Assembly: GCA_947631195.1 (NCBI GenBank)
Contig: CANRKK010000005.1
Span: 1-64,000, forward strand
Source: an uncultured Clostridia bacterium
GTDB taxonomy: Bacteria; Bacillota; Clostridia; Christensenellales; Borkfalkiaceae
Length of the DNA: 64,000 nucleotides
Direction of reading: 5' to 3'
Shown: positions 34,448 through 42,902 of the stretch, piece after piece
Position numbering within the stretch: the stretch's first letter is position 1
How the letters are laid out: each line of letters opens with the position of its first letter
Position numbers and translations under genes: made by a program
Notes under the pieces: generated by a model
Seen by the model: the letters and a program-made list of their open reading frames with translations, nothing else
What the model was told of the DNA's origin: nothing
The model's database searches: none

Positions 34448-36367
34448 CTATCTGCCGCGGCTGCCGCCCCCTCCGAAGCCGCCGCCCGAATGTCCGCCGA
34501 AACTGCCGCCGAACCCTCCGAAGCCGCCGCCGTGGTTCGCGCCCGATGACGACGGACGGGAGACCATTCCAACGGTGATATTTATCGCCGAGTGCCTTAT
34601 GAGGTTGTTTATCAGAATAAAGTCGAACATTCTGTCATAGGAGGACATAGTCGCCCATGCGGGAGGAGCCACTGTAATATCCTTGAACTTGTTCTGCCAC
34701 TTGTCCGAAACGTTTAAAACCTGCGCGTAGGGCAGCACGTGGTAGTAATATTGCGGGTCGCTCTCCAACAGCGCCTCCAGCCTGTCTTTTTCGGCAAGCA
34801 AAATAAAGTTTCTGAACCCGACCACGCCGTTTAACTTTTGCGTGTATTCGCGGGTGCGGCTTATTATCATCACCGAAGAGGTAACGGCCGTAAAACTTAA
34901 AAGGCATATCAAGAATTTGGGCACGAGGGGCAGGAGCGAACCGGGAATAATCAGCGTGAACAGCGCCGAGCAGGCCAATATCGCCAGCGCGAGCAGAACA
35001 ATAAGCAGTGCGGTTCTGCTCTTTTTGTTTTTAAGGCGGTTATACATAATCGACTCGGCAAAGCCGTACAAGAGGAGAGCGGGGATAATGGCTATAAACC
35101 CATAAAAATATATCAGCGAGGGCGCAACGAACAGTATTCCGCACAGCATCGGCGCAAGCCCCGTAAGTATCCCGCCGAGCAGGGCGAATATTATCGAAAC
35201 GCCTATGCTCGAGCTCATAAACAGCCCCTGCGCATGCCCGTTTGCAAGTGCGGTCGCCCGCTCGAAAGTCCTGTAGAAGGTATATTTCAAATCGTTGGTG
35301 CTCACCGAATCGCCCTGTCTGAACAGCCCCGCAAACACGGCCTGTTCATAGTCGGGCGCCATTGCGGGCAGGTTTTTGATCTTTATCAGCGTGGGGTTAT
35401 TTTCGTCGTCGAGGTTTATTTTCAAATATCCCTTGTCCGCCCAATAAAAGATTAGCGCGGTCACGTCCTGCGAGTTTACCTTGTTGTCAATAAGTTTTCC
35501 CACAATCAGGGGGTCCATTCCGTCGGGAGCCTCAAAGTTTACAACGGGCGCAAGCGTGTATCTGTTAAAGAACAGCAGCTTTACGCAGATAATAACGACG
35601 ATTAGCGCGGCGAGCGCTATCACAAACCAATAGGGGGTGAAGTCGAAATAGGGCCTTATCGCTCCCTGTTCAAAGCTCAAGTCAAAGGTCACGCCGCAGT
35701 ATTCGGGCAAATCCGTGCATGAGGTCTTAATCACCGTCCTGCCATCTTGCACTTCGGCGGTATAGTCATAGTCGCCCTCCGTATCCTGTCCGTATGCGCC
35801 CACATATCTCACCGCCGAGCCGCCGATATATCCTTTGGGCAAAATCAGCGTAACCGAGGCCGATTTTATTTCACACGCGTTGCCCGTGCCAATTGGGTCG
35901 AGGCTCAGCTTGCCCGAATTTATCGTTGTGTTTGCAATGCAATAGTCGTACGTGATTTTGTATGTTTCGCTCTGCTTGTACTTGCCGATATAGTCGCCTA
36001 TATCCACGGAAATAAAGTCGTTGCTCTCTATTTTAACTTCGTACGGCACGTCGTGTCCGCCCGAAATAAGTTCTACGCCCTCAACCTTAACGTTTTTTAC
36101 CTGCGCGCCGGCGTCGGAGGGGATATCCCTTATCAGGCCGGTGCTGTTTCTGCCGAGGTAGTTTACCTTAATAATTTCCGTAACGGCAATTTTGCTGTTC
36201 TCAGCTATGTCGTAGGTGACGTCGTAGCTCTCGAATTCATACCTGTAATCGCCCCCGTAGGTTTCGGCGTCCGCCGTTGCCGTGCCGAAGAACAATCCGA
36301 GGCACACCGTGGCGGCAAGCAAAAACAGCAAAATGTAGACAGGCAGTATCTTTGCCCTTTTTTTCAT
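34448..36367 (-). CDS. DUF2207 domain membrane protein
   Basis: 639 residues. A signal peptide or first helix lies at about 8-30. A large extracytoplasmic DUF2207 domain follows, then transmembrane segments near 247-268, 375-425, 455-480 and 485-505, and a cytoplasmic C-terminal region. The protein ends in a Gly/Phe-rich tail (GGGFGGFGGSFGGHSGG type). DUF2207 proteins commonly pair with LemA, as here, where lemA lies 21 bp upstream on the same strand. The function of the pair is not established; it is probably an envelope process. Confidence 0.9.
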   Translation of the reverse strand: MKKRAKILPVYILLFLLAATVCLGLFFGTATADAETYGGDYRYEFESYDVTYDIAENSKIAVTEIIKVNYLGRNSTGLIRDIPSDAGAQVKNVKVEGVELISGGHDVPYEVKIESNDFISVDIGDYIGKYKQSETYKITYDYCIANTTINSGKLSLDPIGTGNACEIKSASVTLILPKGYIGGSAVRYVGAYGQDTEGDYDYTAEVQDGRTVIKTSCTDLPEYCGVTFDLSFEQGAIRPYFDFTPYWFVIALAALIVVIICVKLLFFNRYTLAPVVNFEAPDGMDPLIVGKLIDNKVNSQDVTALIFYWADKGYLKINLDDENNPTLIKIKNLPAMAPDYEQAVFAGLFRQGDSVSTNDLKYTFYRTFERATALANGHAQGLFMSSSIGVSIIFALLGGILTGLAPMLCGILFVAPSLIYFYGFIAIIPALLLYGFAESIMYNRLKNKKSRTALLIVLLALAILACSALFTLIIPGSLLPLVPKFLICLLSFTAVTSSVMIISRTREYTQKLNGVVGFRNFILLAEKDRLEALLESDPQYYYHVLPYAQVLNVSDKWQNKFKDITVAPPAWATMSSYDRMFDFILINNLIRHSAINITVGMVSRPSSSGANHGGGFGGFGGSFGGHSGGGFGGGGSRGR

Positions 36368-36388
36368 AAATTTTCCTCTCGGTCCAAA

Positions 36389-36982
36389 CTAAAACTGAAC
36401 TTTAACGTTTTCCCTTTCGGTGTCGTCCTCTATTTCAAAATAAGGCTGCTTTTTCAGCTTCATCATACCCGCAATAATATTGGAGGGGATGGATTCGCGC
36501 TTTTTGTTAAAGGCTTTCGCCGTGCCGTTATAGTACTTTCGCGCGTTGGAAATCTCGTTTTCTATATTGCGCAGGTCGGCCTGCAATCCCAAAAAGTTCT
36601 GGTTGGCTTTCAGTTCGGGATATCTCTCCATAACGAGGTTAAAGGAGCGCAACGCCTGCGACAGCTGCGCGTTGGCCTCTAACTTTTCCGCCGTGGTGTT
36701 TGCGGCCTGCGCGTTGGCGCGCGCCTCGGTAACCTTTTGCAAAACTTCGCTTTCGTGCTTTGCGTAGCCCTTTACCGTTTCCACGAGATTGGGGATAAGG
36801 TCGTATCTCTTTTTAAGGTACACGTCCATCGTGGAAAACGCTTCTTCAACGTCGGAGCGCATGGAAATAAATTTGTTGTGGGTGGAAAATCCCCACACAA
36901 CGAGAATGATCACCAAAAGTCCTACAACCGCGCCCACTACAATTCCTATAACGGCGCCGGTCTGCAATGCAAGCAAGTTCAT
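36389..36982 (-). CDS. lemA: LemA family protein
   Basis: 197 residues. One N-terminal membrane helix (about 9-30) is followed by a long helical domain with the family strings RSDVEEAFSTMDVYLKKRYD (near 41-60) and ETVKGYAKHE (near 67-76). LemA proteins have a short outside tail and a cytoplasmic helical bundle; their role is unknown. AAAGGAG precedes the ATG. It is the first gene of the lemA-DUF2207 operon; the NUDIX gene lies 15 bp upstream on the same strand and may share the transcript. Confidence 0.93.
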   Translation of the reverse strand: MNLLALQTGAVIGIVVGAVVGLLVIILVVWGFSTHNKFISMRSDVEEAFSTMDVYLKKRYDLIPNLVETVKGYAKHESEVLQKVTEARANAQAANTTAEKLEANAQLSQALRSFNLVMERYPELKANQNFLGLQADLRNIENEISNARKYYNGTAKAFNKKRESIPSNIIAGMMKLKKQPYFEIEDDTERENVKVQF

Positions 36983-36997
36983 AAAACACTCCTTTAT

Positions 36998-37489
36998 TTA
37001 TAATTTTTTTATTTCATTTACGGCATTTTTCAAAAATATTTCCGCCGTGGAATCCTTTTTCACGCGCTCGAGAGCCTCGGGAATGGAAAACCAGCTTACT
37101 TCCTCGAGCTCTTTCGTGTCGATTTTAAGTTCGCCGTCCTCGGCCATCATCAAAAAGTTCAGCATCAGCACGTTCCTCGGCTCGTGATAGCGGGAGGACA
37201 TATACTTTGCCTTTACGGTGTTCAGGTTAGTCTCCTCCTTGAATTCGCGGCACACGGCCTTTTCGGCTGTTTCGCCCTTTTTGATATAGCCCGCAAACAG
37301 GATATATTCCTCCTGTCCGAGGTGTTTCGCAAGCAAAATTTTATCTTTGGCGCGGTTGACCACCACCATGCTCACGGCGGTGGCAAACTGGGGGAAGCGG
37401 AACTGTCCGCAGCTTTTACAATAGGGCACCAAACCCTCCCCCTTGGCATACATCAGCGTAAGCGGCCCCCCGCATTCTATGCAATACAT
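36998..37489 (-). CDS. NUDIX hydrolase with N-terminal zinc ribbon
   Basis: 163 residues. A zinc ribbon (Cys3, Cys6, Cys24 and Cys27) is followed by a NUDIX domain whose box runs Gly67-x5-Glu73-x7-Arg81-Glu82-x2-Glu85-Glu86. The final Gly of the box is replaced by Asn88. The ribbon-plus-NUDIX plan resembles NudC-type NAD pyrophosphatases, though it is shorter, so the substrate is uncertain. ATG 37489 is chosen because AGGAGG lies 7 nt before it; the longer reading begins inside that ribosome site. Confidence 0.85.
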   Translation of the reverse strand: MYCIECGGPLTLMYAKGEGLVPYCKSCGQFRFPQFATAVSMVVVNRAKDKILLAKHLGQEEYILFAGYIKKGETAEKAVCREFKEETNLNTVKAKYMSSRYHEPRNVLMLNFLMMAEDGELKIDTKELEEVSWFSIPEALERVKKDSTAEIFLKNAVNEIKKL

Positions 37490-37649
37490 ATTTTTCCTCC
37501 TCATCATGGCAATTACATTTTAATTATAAATCATTATATATCAATTTTTTTCGGTTTTCAATACTTTGGGCGCAATTTGCCTTACCTATTGACATATTTT
37601 TTATAATATAGTATAATCAACTAAGTTTAATAACAACGGGAAAACTTTT

Positions 37650-38864
37650 ATGGATTATGCAAGCGCGCAAAAATATTTATCTCAGATAGGGCAGGAACAG
37701 CTGTTGCAATACTACGGCGAACTCACCGTCGAACAGCGGGAGCAGCTGTTGAAGGACATAGAGCGCACCGACTTTTCCGTGCTTAAAAACATAGGGCGGA
37801 CCCGTCGTCCCCCCCAAAGGATAGAGCCGCTCGAGGCCCTTTCAATTGCCGAAACGGGGCGCAGGGCAGGCGAGTTTAAGGCGGAGGGCCTCAGGCTCAT
37901 CGCGGAGGGCAAAGCTGCCGTCGTGCTCCTTGCGGGAGGGCAGGGGACGCGGCTCGGTTTCAACAAGCCCAAGGGCATGTTCGACATAGGCGAAACGCGC
38001 CCGCTCACGCTGTTTGAACTCCACTTCAAAGATATGCTGGCAGTGGCCTCGGCTGCGGGGCGCGCTTTCCCCGTGTTCGTAATGACCAGCCGCGACAACA
38101 ACGAAGACACGGTAAACTTTTTCAAGGAACACAACTTTTTCGGCTATCCGCAGGACAAAATCTACTTTTTCGTGCAGGACGTCGCGCCGGCATGCTCCTT
38201 TGACGGCAAAGTGTTCCTGCAGGAAAAACACCGCGTGGCGCTCGCCCCCAACGGCAACGGCGGGTGGTACAAGTCCCTCGTTTCAAGCGGGCTGGACAAG
38301 GTATTAAAAAAGGAGGGCGCGGAATGGATAAACGTGTGCGGGGTGGACAACGTCCTGCAGCGTTTTTGCGACCCGCTGTTTTTGGGCGCAACCTCTCTCG
38401 GCGGCTATGACTGCTCCGCCAAAGTCGTGCGCAAGACCCGCCCCGATGAAAACGTCGGGCTGTTGTGCATGGTTGACGGCAGACCGTCGGTTATAGAATA
38501 CTACGAAATGGACGAAAATCTTAAGAGTATGAGCGTGGACGGGCGCCTCGTGTATTGCAACGGCATAACGCTCAACTATCTGTTTAAAATCTCCGCCCTC
38601 GACGCCGTAAACTGCGCGGCCTTTCCCTATCATCTCGCAAAAAAGAAGATACCCCACATCGAAAACGGCGTGCTTGTCGAGCCCTGTGAGCCGTGCGGCT
38701 ACAAGTTCGAAACGCTCGTCGTGGATATGGTAAACGCGCTGGACAACTGTCTACCGTACGAAGTGGAGAGGAACAGGGAGTTTGCCCCGCTTAAAAATGC
38801 CGGGGGCGCCGACAGCATTGCCACGGCGCGCGCGCTGTTAAAGGAAAATGGGTTTGAACTATGA
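37650..38864 (+). CDS. UDP-sugar pyrophosphorylase (UAP/UGP family)
   Basis: 404 residues. The nucleotide-binding signature LLAGGQGTRLG lies at 93-103, followed by PKGMFDIG. This is the eukaryotic-type UDPGP family, which makes UDP-GlcNAc or UDP-glucose from UTP and the sugar 1-phosphate. The CGVDNVLQRFCDP stretch (near 229-241) and KTRPDENVGL (near 261) fit the UAP branch better, but the sugar cannot be decided. Its stop overlaps the ATG of the protease gene (ATGA), indicating coupling. Confidence 0.88.
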   Translation: MDYASAQKYLSQIGQEQLLQYYGELTVEQREQLLKDIERTDFSVLKNIGRTRRPPQRIEPLEALSIAETGRRAGEFKAEGLRLIAEGKAAVVLLAGGQGTRLGFNKPKGMFDIGETRPLTLFELHFKDMLAVASAAGRAFPVFVMTSRDNNEDTVNFFKEHNFFGYPQDKIYFFVQDVAPACSFDGKVFLQEKHRVALAPNGNGGWYKSLVSSGLDKVLKKEGAEWINVCGVDNVLQRFCDPLFLGATSLGGYDCSAKVVRKTRPDENVGLLCMVDGRPSVIEYYEMDENLKSMSVDGRLVYCNGITLNYLFKISALDAVNCAAFPYHLAKKKIPHIENGVLVEPCEPCGYKFETLVVDMVNALDNCLPYEVERNREFAPLKNAGGADSIATARALLKENGFEL

Positions 38865-40132
38865 AAAAATTTTTATGCGTTTTAATTTCCCTTATCGTCG
38901 TCACGGTTGCCGCGGTAAGCGGCTGCTCCGTATTCGGCGGGGCCGACGGCAAGGACGGGCAGGATCTGAATATCTACGACGTATATGAGGCAACCAACGC
39001 CGAGCGCGAAAAGGAGGGGCTGCAGCAGCTCTCCTTTCTCGAATTTATAAGCGAGTATCTCCACTATGATTTTGCGTACGGCGAGGCCGAAAACCTGCAG
39101 ACGGTAATCAACCGTTCGCTTCTCTCTTCGGTGGGCATAATAGCCACTTTCGGCAGTGGAATGTCGGCCAAAAGCTACGCCGCGTCGGGCGTGATTGTCG
39201 ATTTGGACAAGGACGCGGGCAACGCCTATATACTGACCAACGCACACGTGGTTTACAAGAGCGATTTATCTCCCCAAACGGCCAGGTCGGTGGGAGTGTG
39301 CCTCTACGGCAACGACGATCTCGAATATCGCGAAACCTTGATAACTGACGTGCAGATAGTCAACTATGCCCTCACGTACGATTTGGCCCTTTTGAAAGTT
39401 ACGGGCAGCGCCATACTTATGGAAAGCGACGCCCGCGCCGCGGTGTTCGCCGAAAGCGACGACGTATATGCGGGCGAAAGCGTGTTTACGGTAGGCAACC
39501 CCGAGGGGATGGGGATATCGGTAACGACGGGTATAATAAGCAAGGAGAGCGAATATATCGCCCTCGACTTCGCGTCGATGTCGGGCGAAGCGAGCTACTA
39601 CCGCGTGATGCGCACCGACGCGGGCGTAAACGGCGGCAATTCGGGCGGCGCCCTCTACGACTCTTCGGGCAGGATAGTGGGGATTATCAACTCCAAAGAG
39701 CCCGACGCCGACGTGGAAAATATGGGCTACGCCCTCTGCGGCTCATACGTAAAGCGGCTGTATAAGCTGATGCGCGACGGCTACAAGTCCGCGTCGGGCC
39801 AATACGGCATACGGCGCGCGGTTTTCAAGGAGAATATCTACGGCTACACCACAAAGGCCCGCTTCAACAACGATACGGGCTTGACCGAAATAACCGACAC
39901 GGTGTATATAACCGAGAGGTACGGCGGACTTGCGGAGGGCGACATAGTAAAGCGCATAAAAATAACCGATACAAGCGGCGCCGCAGTCGAGGATGTTGCG
40001 GTAACAAGATTTTACAACATAGAGGACGTTTTGATCTCCGCCCGCGAGGGGTACAGAATCATCTTCACCGTAGACCGCAGCGGAGGATCGGCAAACGTAA
40101 CGTTTATTCCCTCTTTCGAAAATTTTGCATAA
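38861..40132 (+). CDS. HtrA-like serine protease lipoprotein
   Basis: 423 residues. A lipoprotein signal ends in the lipobox VSGC (near 19-22), so the protein should be anchored outside the membrane. The trypsin-like domain has His129 (in NAHVV), Asp174 (in DLALLKV) and Ser261 (in GGNSGGAL), the complete triad in the usual order. The C-terminal 110 residues look PDZ-like (GLAEGDIVKRI near 349-359). Proteases of this type degrade or refold damaged envelope proteins. It overlaps the UDP-sugar pyrophosphorylase gene by four bases and ends at a strong terminator. Confidence 0.88.
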   Translation: MKKFLCVLISLIVVTVAAVSGCSVFGGADGKDGQDLNIYDVYEATNAEREKEGLQQLSFLEFISEYLHYDFAYGEAENLQTVINRSLLSSVGIIATFGSGMSAKSYAASGVIVDLDKDAGNAYILTNAHVVYKSDLSPQTARSVGVCLYGNDDLEYRETLITDVQIVNYALTYDLALLKVTGSAILMESDARAAVFAESDDVYAGESVFTVGNPEGMGISVTTGIISKESEYIALDFASMSGEASYYRVMRTDAGVNGGNSGGALYDSSGRIVGIINSKEPDADVENMGYALCGSYVKRLYKLMRDGYKSASGQYGIRRAVFKENIYGYTTKARFNNDTGLTEITDTVYITERYGGLAEGDIVKRIKITDTSGAAVEDVAVTRFYNIEDVLISAREGYRIIFTVDRSGGSANVTFIPSFENFA

Positions 40133-40136
40133 TTTA

Positions 40137-40163
40137 AAACAGCCTGCCGCGGCAGGCTGTTTT
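40137..40163. terminator. Bidirectional terminator
   Basis: AAACAGCCTGCC / GGCAGGCTGTTT, a 12-bp stem with T runs on both strands, between the protease gene and metA. Confidence 0.92.
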
Positions 40164-40171
40164 TATGCTGA

Positions 40172-41098
40172 TTATTTTGCGTCGATCGAGTTGATATCGT
40201 AGGGCGTAACCTGGTAAACGTAGTAGTTGAGCCAGTTTATGTAAAACAGGTTGGCGGTGGAGGTCCAGTTCATCTTCACCTCCGTCATTGCGCTGTCGGC
40301 AAAGTAGTTTGCGGGCGGCTTTATGGGCAGACCCTTTTCAAGGTCCCGCTCATATTCGTTTTTAAGGGTATATCTGTCATATTCCATATGCCCCATCACA
40401 AACACCCTGCGGTTGTCCACGCTCTTTATAATGGACGCCCCCGCCTTTTTGGAGTACGCCAAAATTTTCAAATCGTCCACGTGCATTATGTCCTTGGCGT
40501 AGATTATGGTGTGGCGGGAGTGGGGCATGTGAAACTCGTCCGAAATCCCCCTCATCAGCGGTTCGGGCACGCCGTCGCGTATGCGCTGGTGCGCGAATAT
40601 CCCAAAGCACTTGTCCTTCAGGGCATGTTTTTTTATGCCGTAAAAGTGATACAGCGCCGCCTGCGCCCCCCAGCAGATAAACAGGGTGGAAGTAACGTTG
40701 GACTTGGTCCAGTCGAAGATATCGGCAAGTTCCTTCCAGTACGCCACCTTTTCAAAGGGCATATTTTCCACGGGCGCGCCAGTAATTATCATGCCGTCGA
40801 ACTTCTTTGACTCTATCTCGTTAAAAGTTTTGTAAAATCTTTCGAGGTATCCCTTTTCGGTGTGGGTGGAGCTGTAGGACGACGTGTTTATAAGGGTGAT
40901 ATTCACCTGCAAGGGGGAGTTTGAAAGCAACCTCATCAGCTGCGTTTCTGTAGTCTCCTTGTTCGGCATCAAATTTAAAATGGCTATCTCTATGGGGCGG
41001 ATATCCTGGTTGAACGCCCGCTCGTGGTCCATCACAAACAGCCTTTCGCCCGTAAGAATCTTGTATGCGGGAAGCTCCTTGTCAATAACTATGGGCAA
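40172..41098 (-). CDS. metA: Homoserine O-acetyltransferase (MetA family)
   Basis: 308 residues. It activates homoserine for methionine synthesis. The catalytic Cys142 sits in LFICWGAQ, and family motifs NLMPNKETTETQ and STHTEKGYLERFY are present. Residue 111, in TGAPVE, is glutamate; in this family Glu111 marks acetyl-CoA use and Gly the succinyl-CoA enzymes. The start codon is TTG at 41098 with GGAG eight bases before it; no ATG fits. metY lies just upstream on the same strand and uses the predicted O-acetylhomoserine product. Confidence 0.95.
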   Translation of the reverse strand: MPIVIDKELPAYKILTGERLFVMDHERAFNQDIRPIEIAILNLMPNKETTETQLMRLLSNSPLQVNITLINTSSYSSTHTEKGYLERFYKTFNEIESKKFDGMIITGAPVENMPFEKVAYWKELADIFDWTKSNVTSTLFICWGAQAALYHFYGIKKHALKDKCFGIFAHQRIRDGVPEPLMRGISDEFHMPHSRHTIIYAKDIMHVDDLKILAYSKKAGASIIKSVDNRRVFVMGHMEYDRYTLKNEYERDLEKGLPIKPPANYFADSAMTEVKMNWTSTANLFYINWLNYYVYQVTPYDINSIDAK

Positions 41099-41117
41099 CT
41101 TGGTTACTCCTTAAAAT

Positions 41118-42392
41118 TTATATCTTTTCAAGCGCCTGCGCGAGGTCGTCTATGATATCCGCGGCGTTTTCGATTCCCACCGACAGCCTTATCAGGTTGT
41201 GGGGCACTCCCGCGGCCTTCAAATCTGCCTCCGAAAGCTGTCTGTGCGTGGTGGAGGCGGGGTGCAAAACACAGCTTCTCACGTCTGCAACGTGCGTTTC
41301 CTGCGTTATTAGTTTCAGCGCTTCCATAAACTGCGCGCACTTTTCCACGCTGCCCTTAATGCCGAAGCTCATCATTCCGCCCTGTCCGTCGGGCATATAT
41401 TTTTGCGCGAGCGCGTGATATTTGTCGCCTTTTAACGAGGGGTGCTTTATCCACTCTATCTTGGGGTGGTGCGAAAGATATTCGGCAACCTTGGCCGCGT
41501 TTTGGCAGTGCCTCTCCATTCTCAAAGCGAGCGTGTCGCAGCCTATGTATGACAAGAATCCGTTTTGGGGGCTCATTATTGCGCCGAAGTCCCTTATCAT
41601 CTGCGCGCGGCACTTCGTCCCGAACGCGACGGGCAAATCGGCGTATATAAGTCCGTGATAGCTCTCGTCGGGCTCGTTAAACGACGGATATCTTGCGTTG
41701 TTTTTATAAGAGAAGTTCCCCAAATCGACTATAACGCCGCCCAAAGCCGCCGCGTGCCCGTCGAGATATTTTGAGGAGGAGTGTATAACGAGGTTTGCGC
41801 CCCATTCTTTGGGCCTGCACAGTATGGGAGTTGCAAGCGTGTTGTCCACGGCAAACAGCACCCCGTATTTTTTGGATATGGCGGCAAATTTGTCAAAATC
41901 GAGCACAACTATCGAGGGATTGGCAATCGTCTCGGTAAATATGAGTTTTGTTTTGCCGTCTATCAGTTTCTCGATTTCCTCTGCGGGCGCGTCGGGGTCG
42001 AAAAACCTGCACTCTATGCCGAGTTTTGGCAACGTCACCGAAAAGAGATTAAAGGACCCGCCGTATATTGCCGAGGAGGATATAATGTTGTCCCCCGCGC
42101 CTGCAACCGTCATAACGGCGAGCGCGGTCGCCGACATTCCAGAAGCGCAGCCAATCGCGCACACGCCCCCCTCCAATGCGGCCACTTTGCCCTCAAACGC
42201 CGCCACCGTGGGGTTTGCCAGGCGGGAATAGAAGTATCCGTCCGCCTTAAGGTCAAACAAATCTGCCATATCCTGTGTTTTGGGATAGGCGTAGGTTGTG
42301 GACTGCACTATCGGCGGGATTCTCGCTTCGCCGCTCTCGGGGGAATATCCCGCCTGCACGCACAGCGTGTCGGGTCTGTAATTTTTATCCAT
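41118..42392 (-). CDS. metY: O-acetylhomoserine aminocarboxypropyltransferase (sulfhydrylase)
   Basis: 424 residues of the Cys/Met-metabolism PLP family. Lys208 in SSSKYLDGH binds PLP. SRLANPT (56-62) and a GCASGMSA loop (81-88) are typical. It makes homocysteine from O-acetylhomoserine and sulfide, the direct step after MetA. The short spacing to metA (19 bp) and to smpB (8 bp) implies one transcript, an odd mix of trans-translation and methionine genes. No S-box precedes it, unlike metK. Confidence 0.93.
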   Translation of the reverse strand: MDKNYRPDTLCVQAGYSPESGEARIPPIVQSTTYAYPKTQDMADLFDLKADGYFYSRLANPTVAAFEGKVAALEGGVCAIGCASGMSATALAVMTVAGAGDNIISSSAIYGGSFNLFSVTLPKLGIECRFFDPDAPAEEIEKLIDGKTKLIFTETIANPSIVVLDFDKFAAISKKYGVLFAVDNTLATPILCRPKEWGANLVIHSSSKYLDGHAAALGGVIVDLGNFSYKNNARYPSFNEPDESYHGLIYADLPVAFGTKCRAQMIRDFGAIMSPQNGFLSYIGCDTLALRMERHCQNAAKVAEYLSHHPKIEWIKHPSLKGDKYHALAQKYMPDGQGGMMSFGIKGSVEKCAQFMEALKLITQETHVADVRSCVLHPASTTHRQLSEADLKAAGVPHNLIRLSVGIENAADIIDDLAQALEKI

Positions 42393-42400
42393 AATTCACC

Positions 42401-42850
42401 TCATCTGTATTGTTTAAGTTCCCTGTCGAGTTCGCGTTTTTGGTCGCGTTCGGCAATGGTGCGTTTTTTGTCATAGTTCTGTTTGCCGCGGCACAGCGCA
42501 AGTTCAACTTTCACGAGATTGCCCGAAAAGTAGAGGGAGAGCGGCACGAGCGTATAGCCCTTTTCGTTTATCTTCCCCGCAAGTTTTGCGATTTCCGCCT
42601 TGTGCATCAGAAGTTTTCTGTCCCGCTTGCTGTCTTTCGAAGAAAACGCCCCCGCCTTGTCGTACACGGGAATGTGCATATTTTTAAGGGTGAGTTCCCC
42701 CCCGCGCAAAAAGCAGAAACTGTCCTTAAGGTTGCAGTTTCCCGCGCGCAGAGATTTTACTTCCGCGCCCTCCAAAACTATTCCCGCCTCATATTTTTCA
42801 AGTACGAAATACTCGTACAGGGCGTACTTGTTATAGGCAATCTGTTTCAT
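42401..42850 (-). CDS. smpB: SsrA-binding protein SmpB
   Basis: 149 residues. SmpB binds tmRNA and brings it to stalled ribosomes. Recognisable are NKYALYEYFVLEKYEAGIVL (near 7-26), the EVKSLRAGNCNLKDSF core (30-45) and a basic C-terminal tail (KKRTIAERDQKRELDRELK). The tmRNA gene itself is not in the window. It sits 52 bp downstream of rnr, matching the secG-rnr-smpB order of many Gram-positive bacteria. Confidence 0.97.
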   Translation of the reverse strand: MKQIAYNKYALYEYFVLEKYEAGIVLEGAEVKSLRAGNCNLKDSFCFLRGGELTLKNMHIPVYDKAGAFSSKDSKRDRKLLMHKAEIAKLAGKINEKGYTLVPLSLYFSGNLVKVELALCRGKQNYDKKRTIAERDQKRELDRELKQYR

Positions 42851-42902
42851 TTTCGGTAATTATATCACAATATTTTTTATAAGTAAATCAAGTAAAGGGA
42901 GG

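Noticed and set aside
34359-34640. Pro-rich plus-strand frame
   Set aside because: Antisense reading of the Gly-rich tail of the DUF2207 protein.
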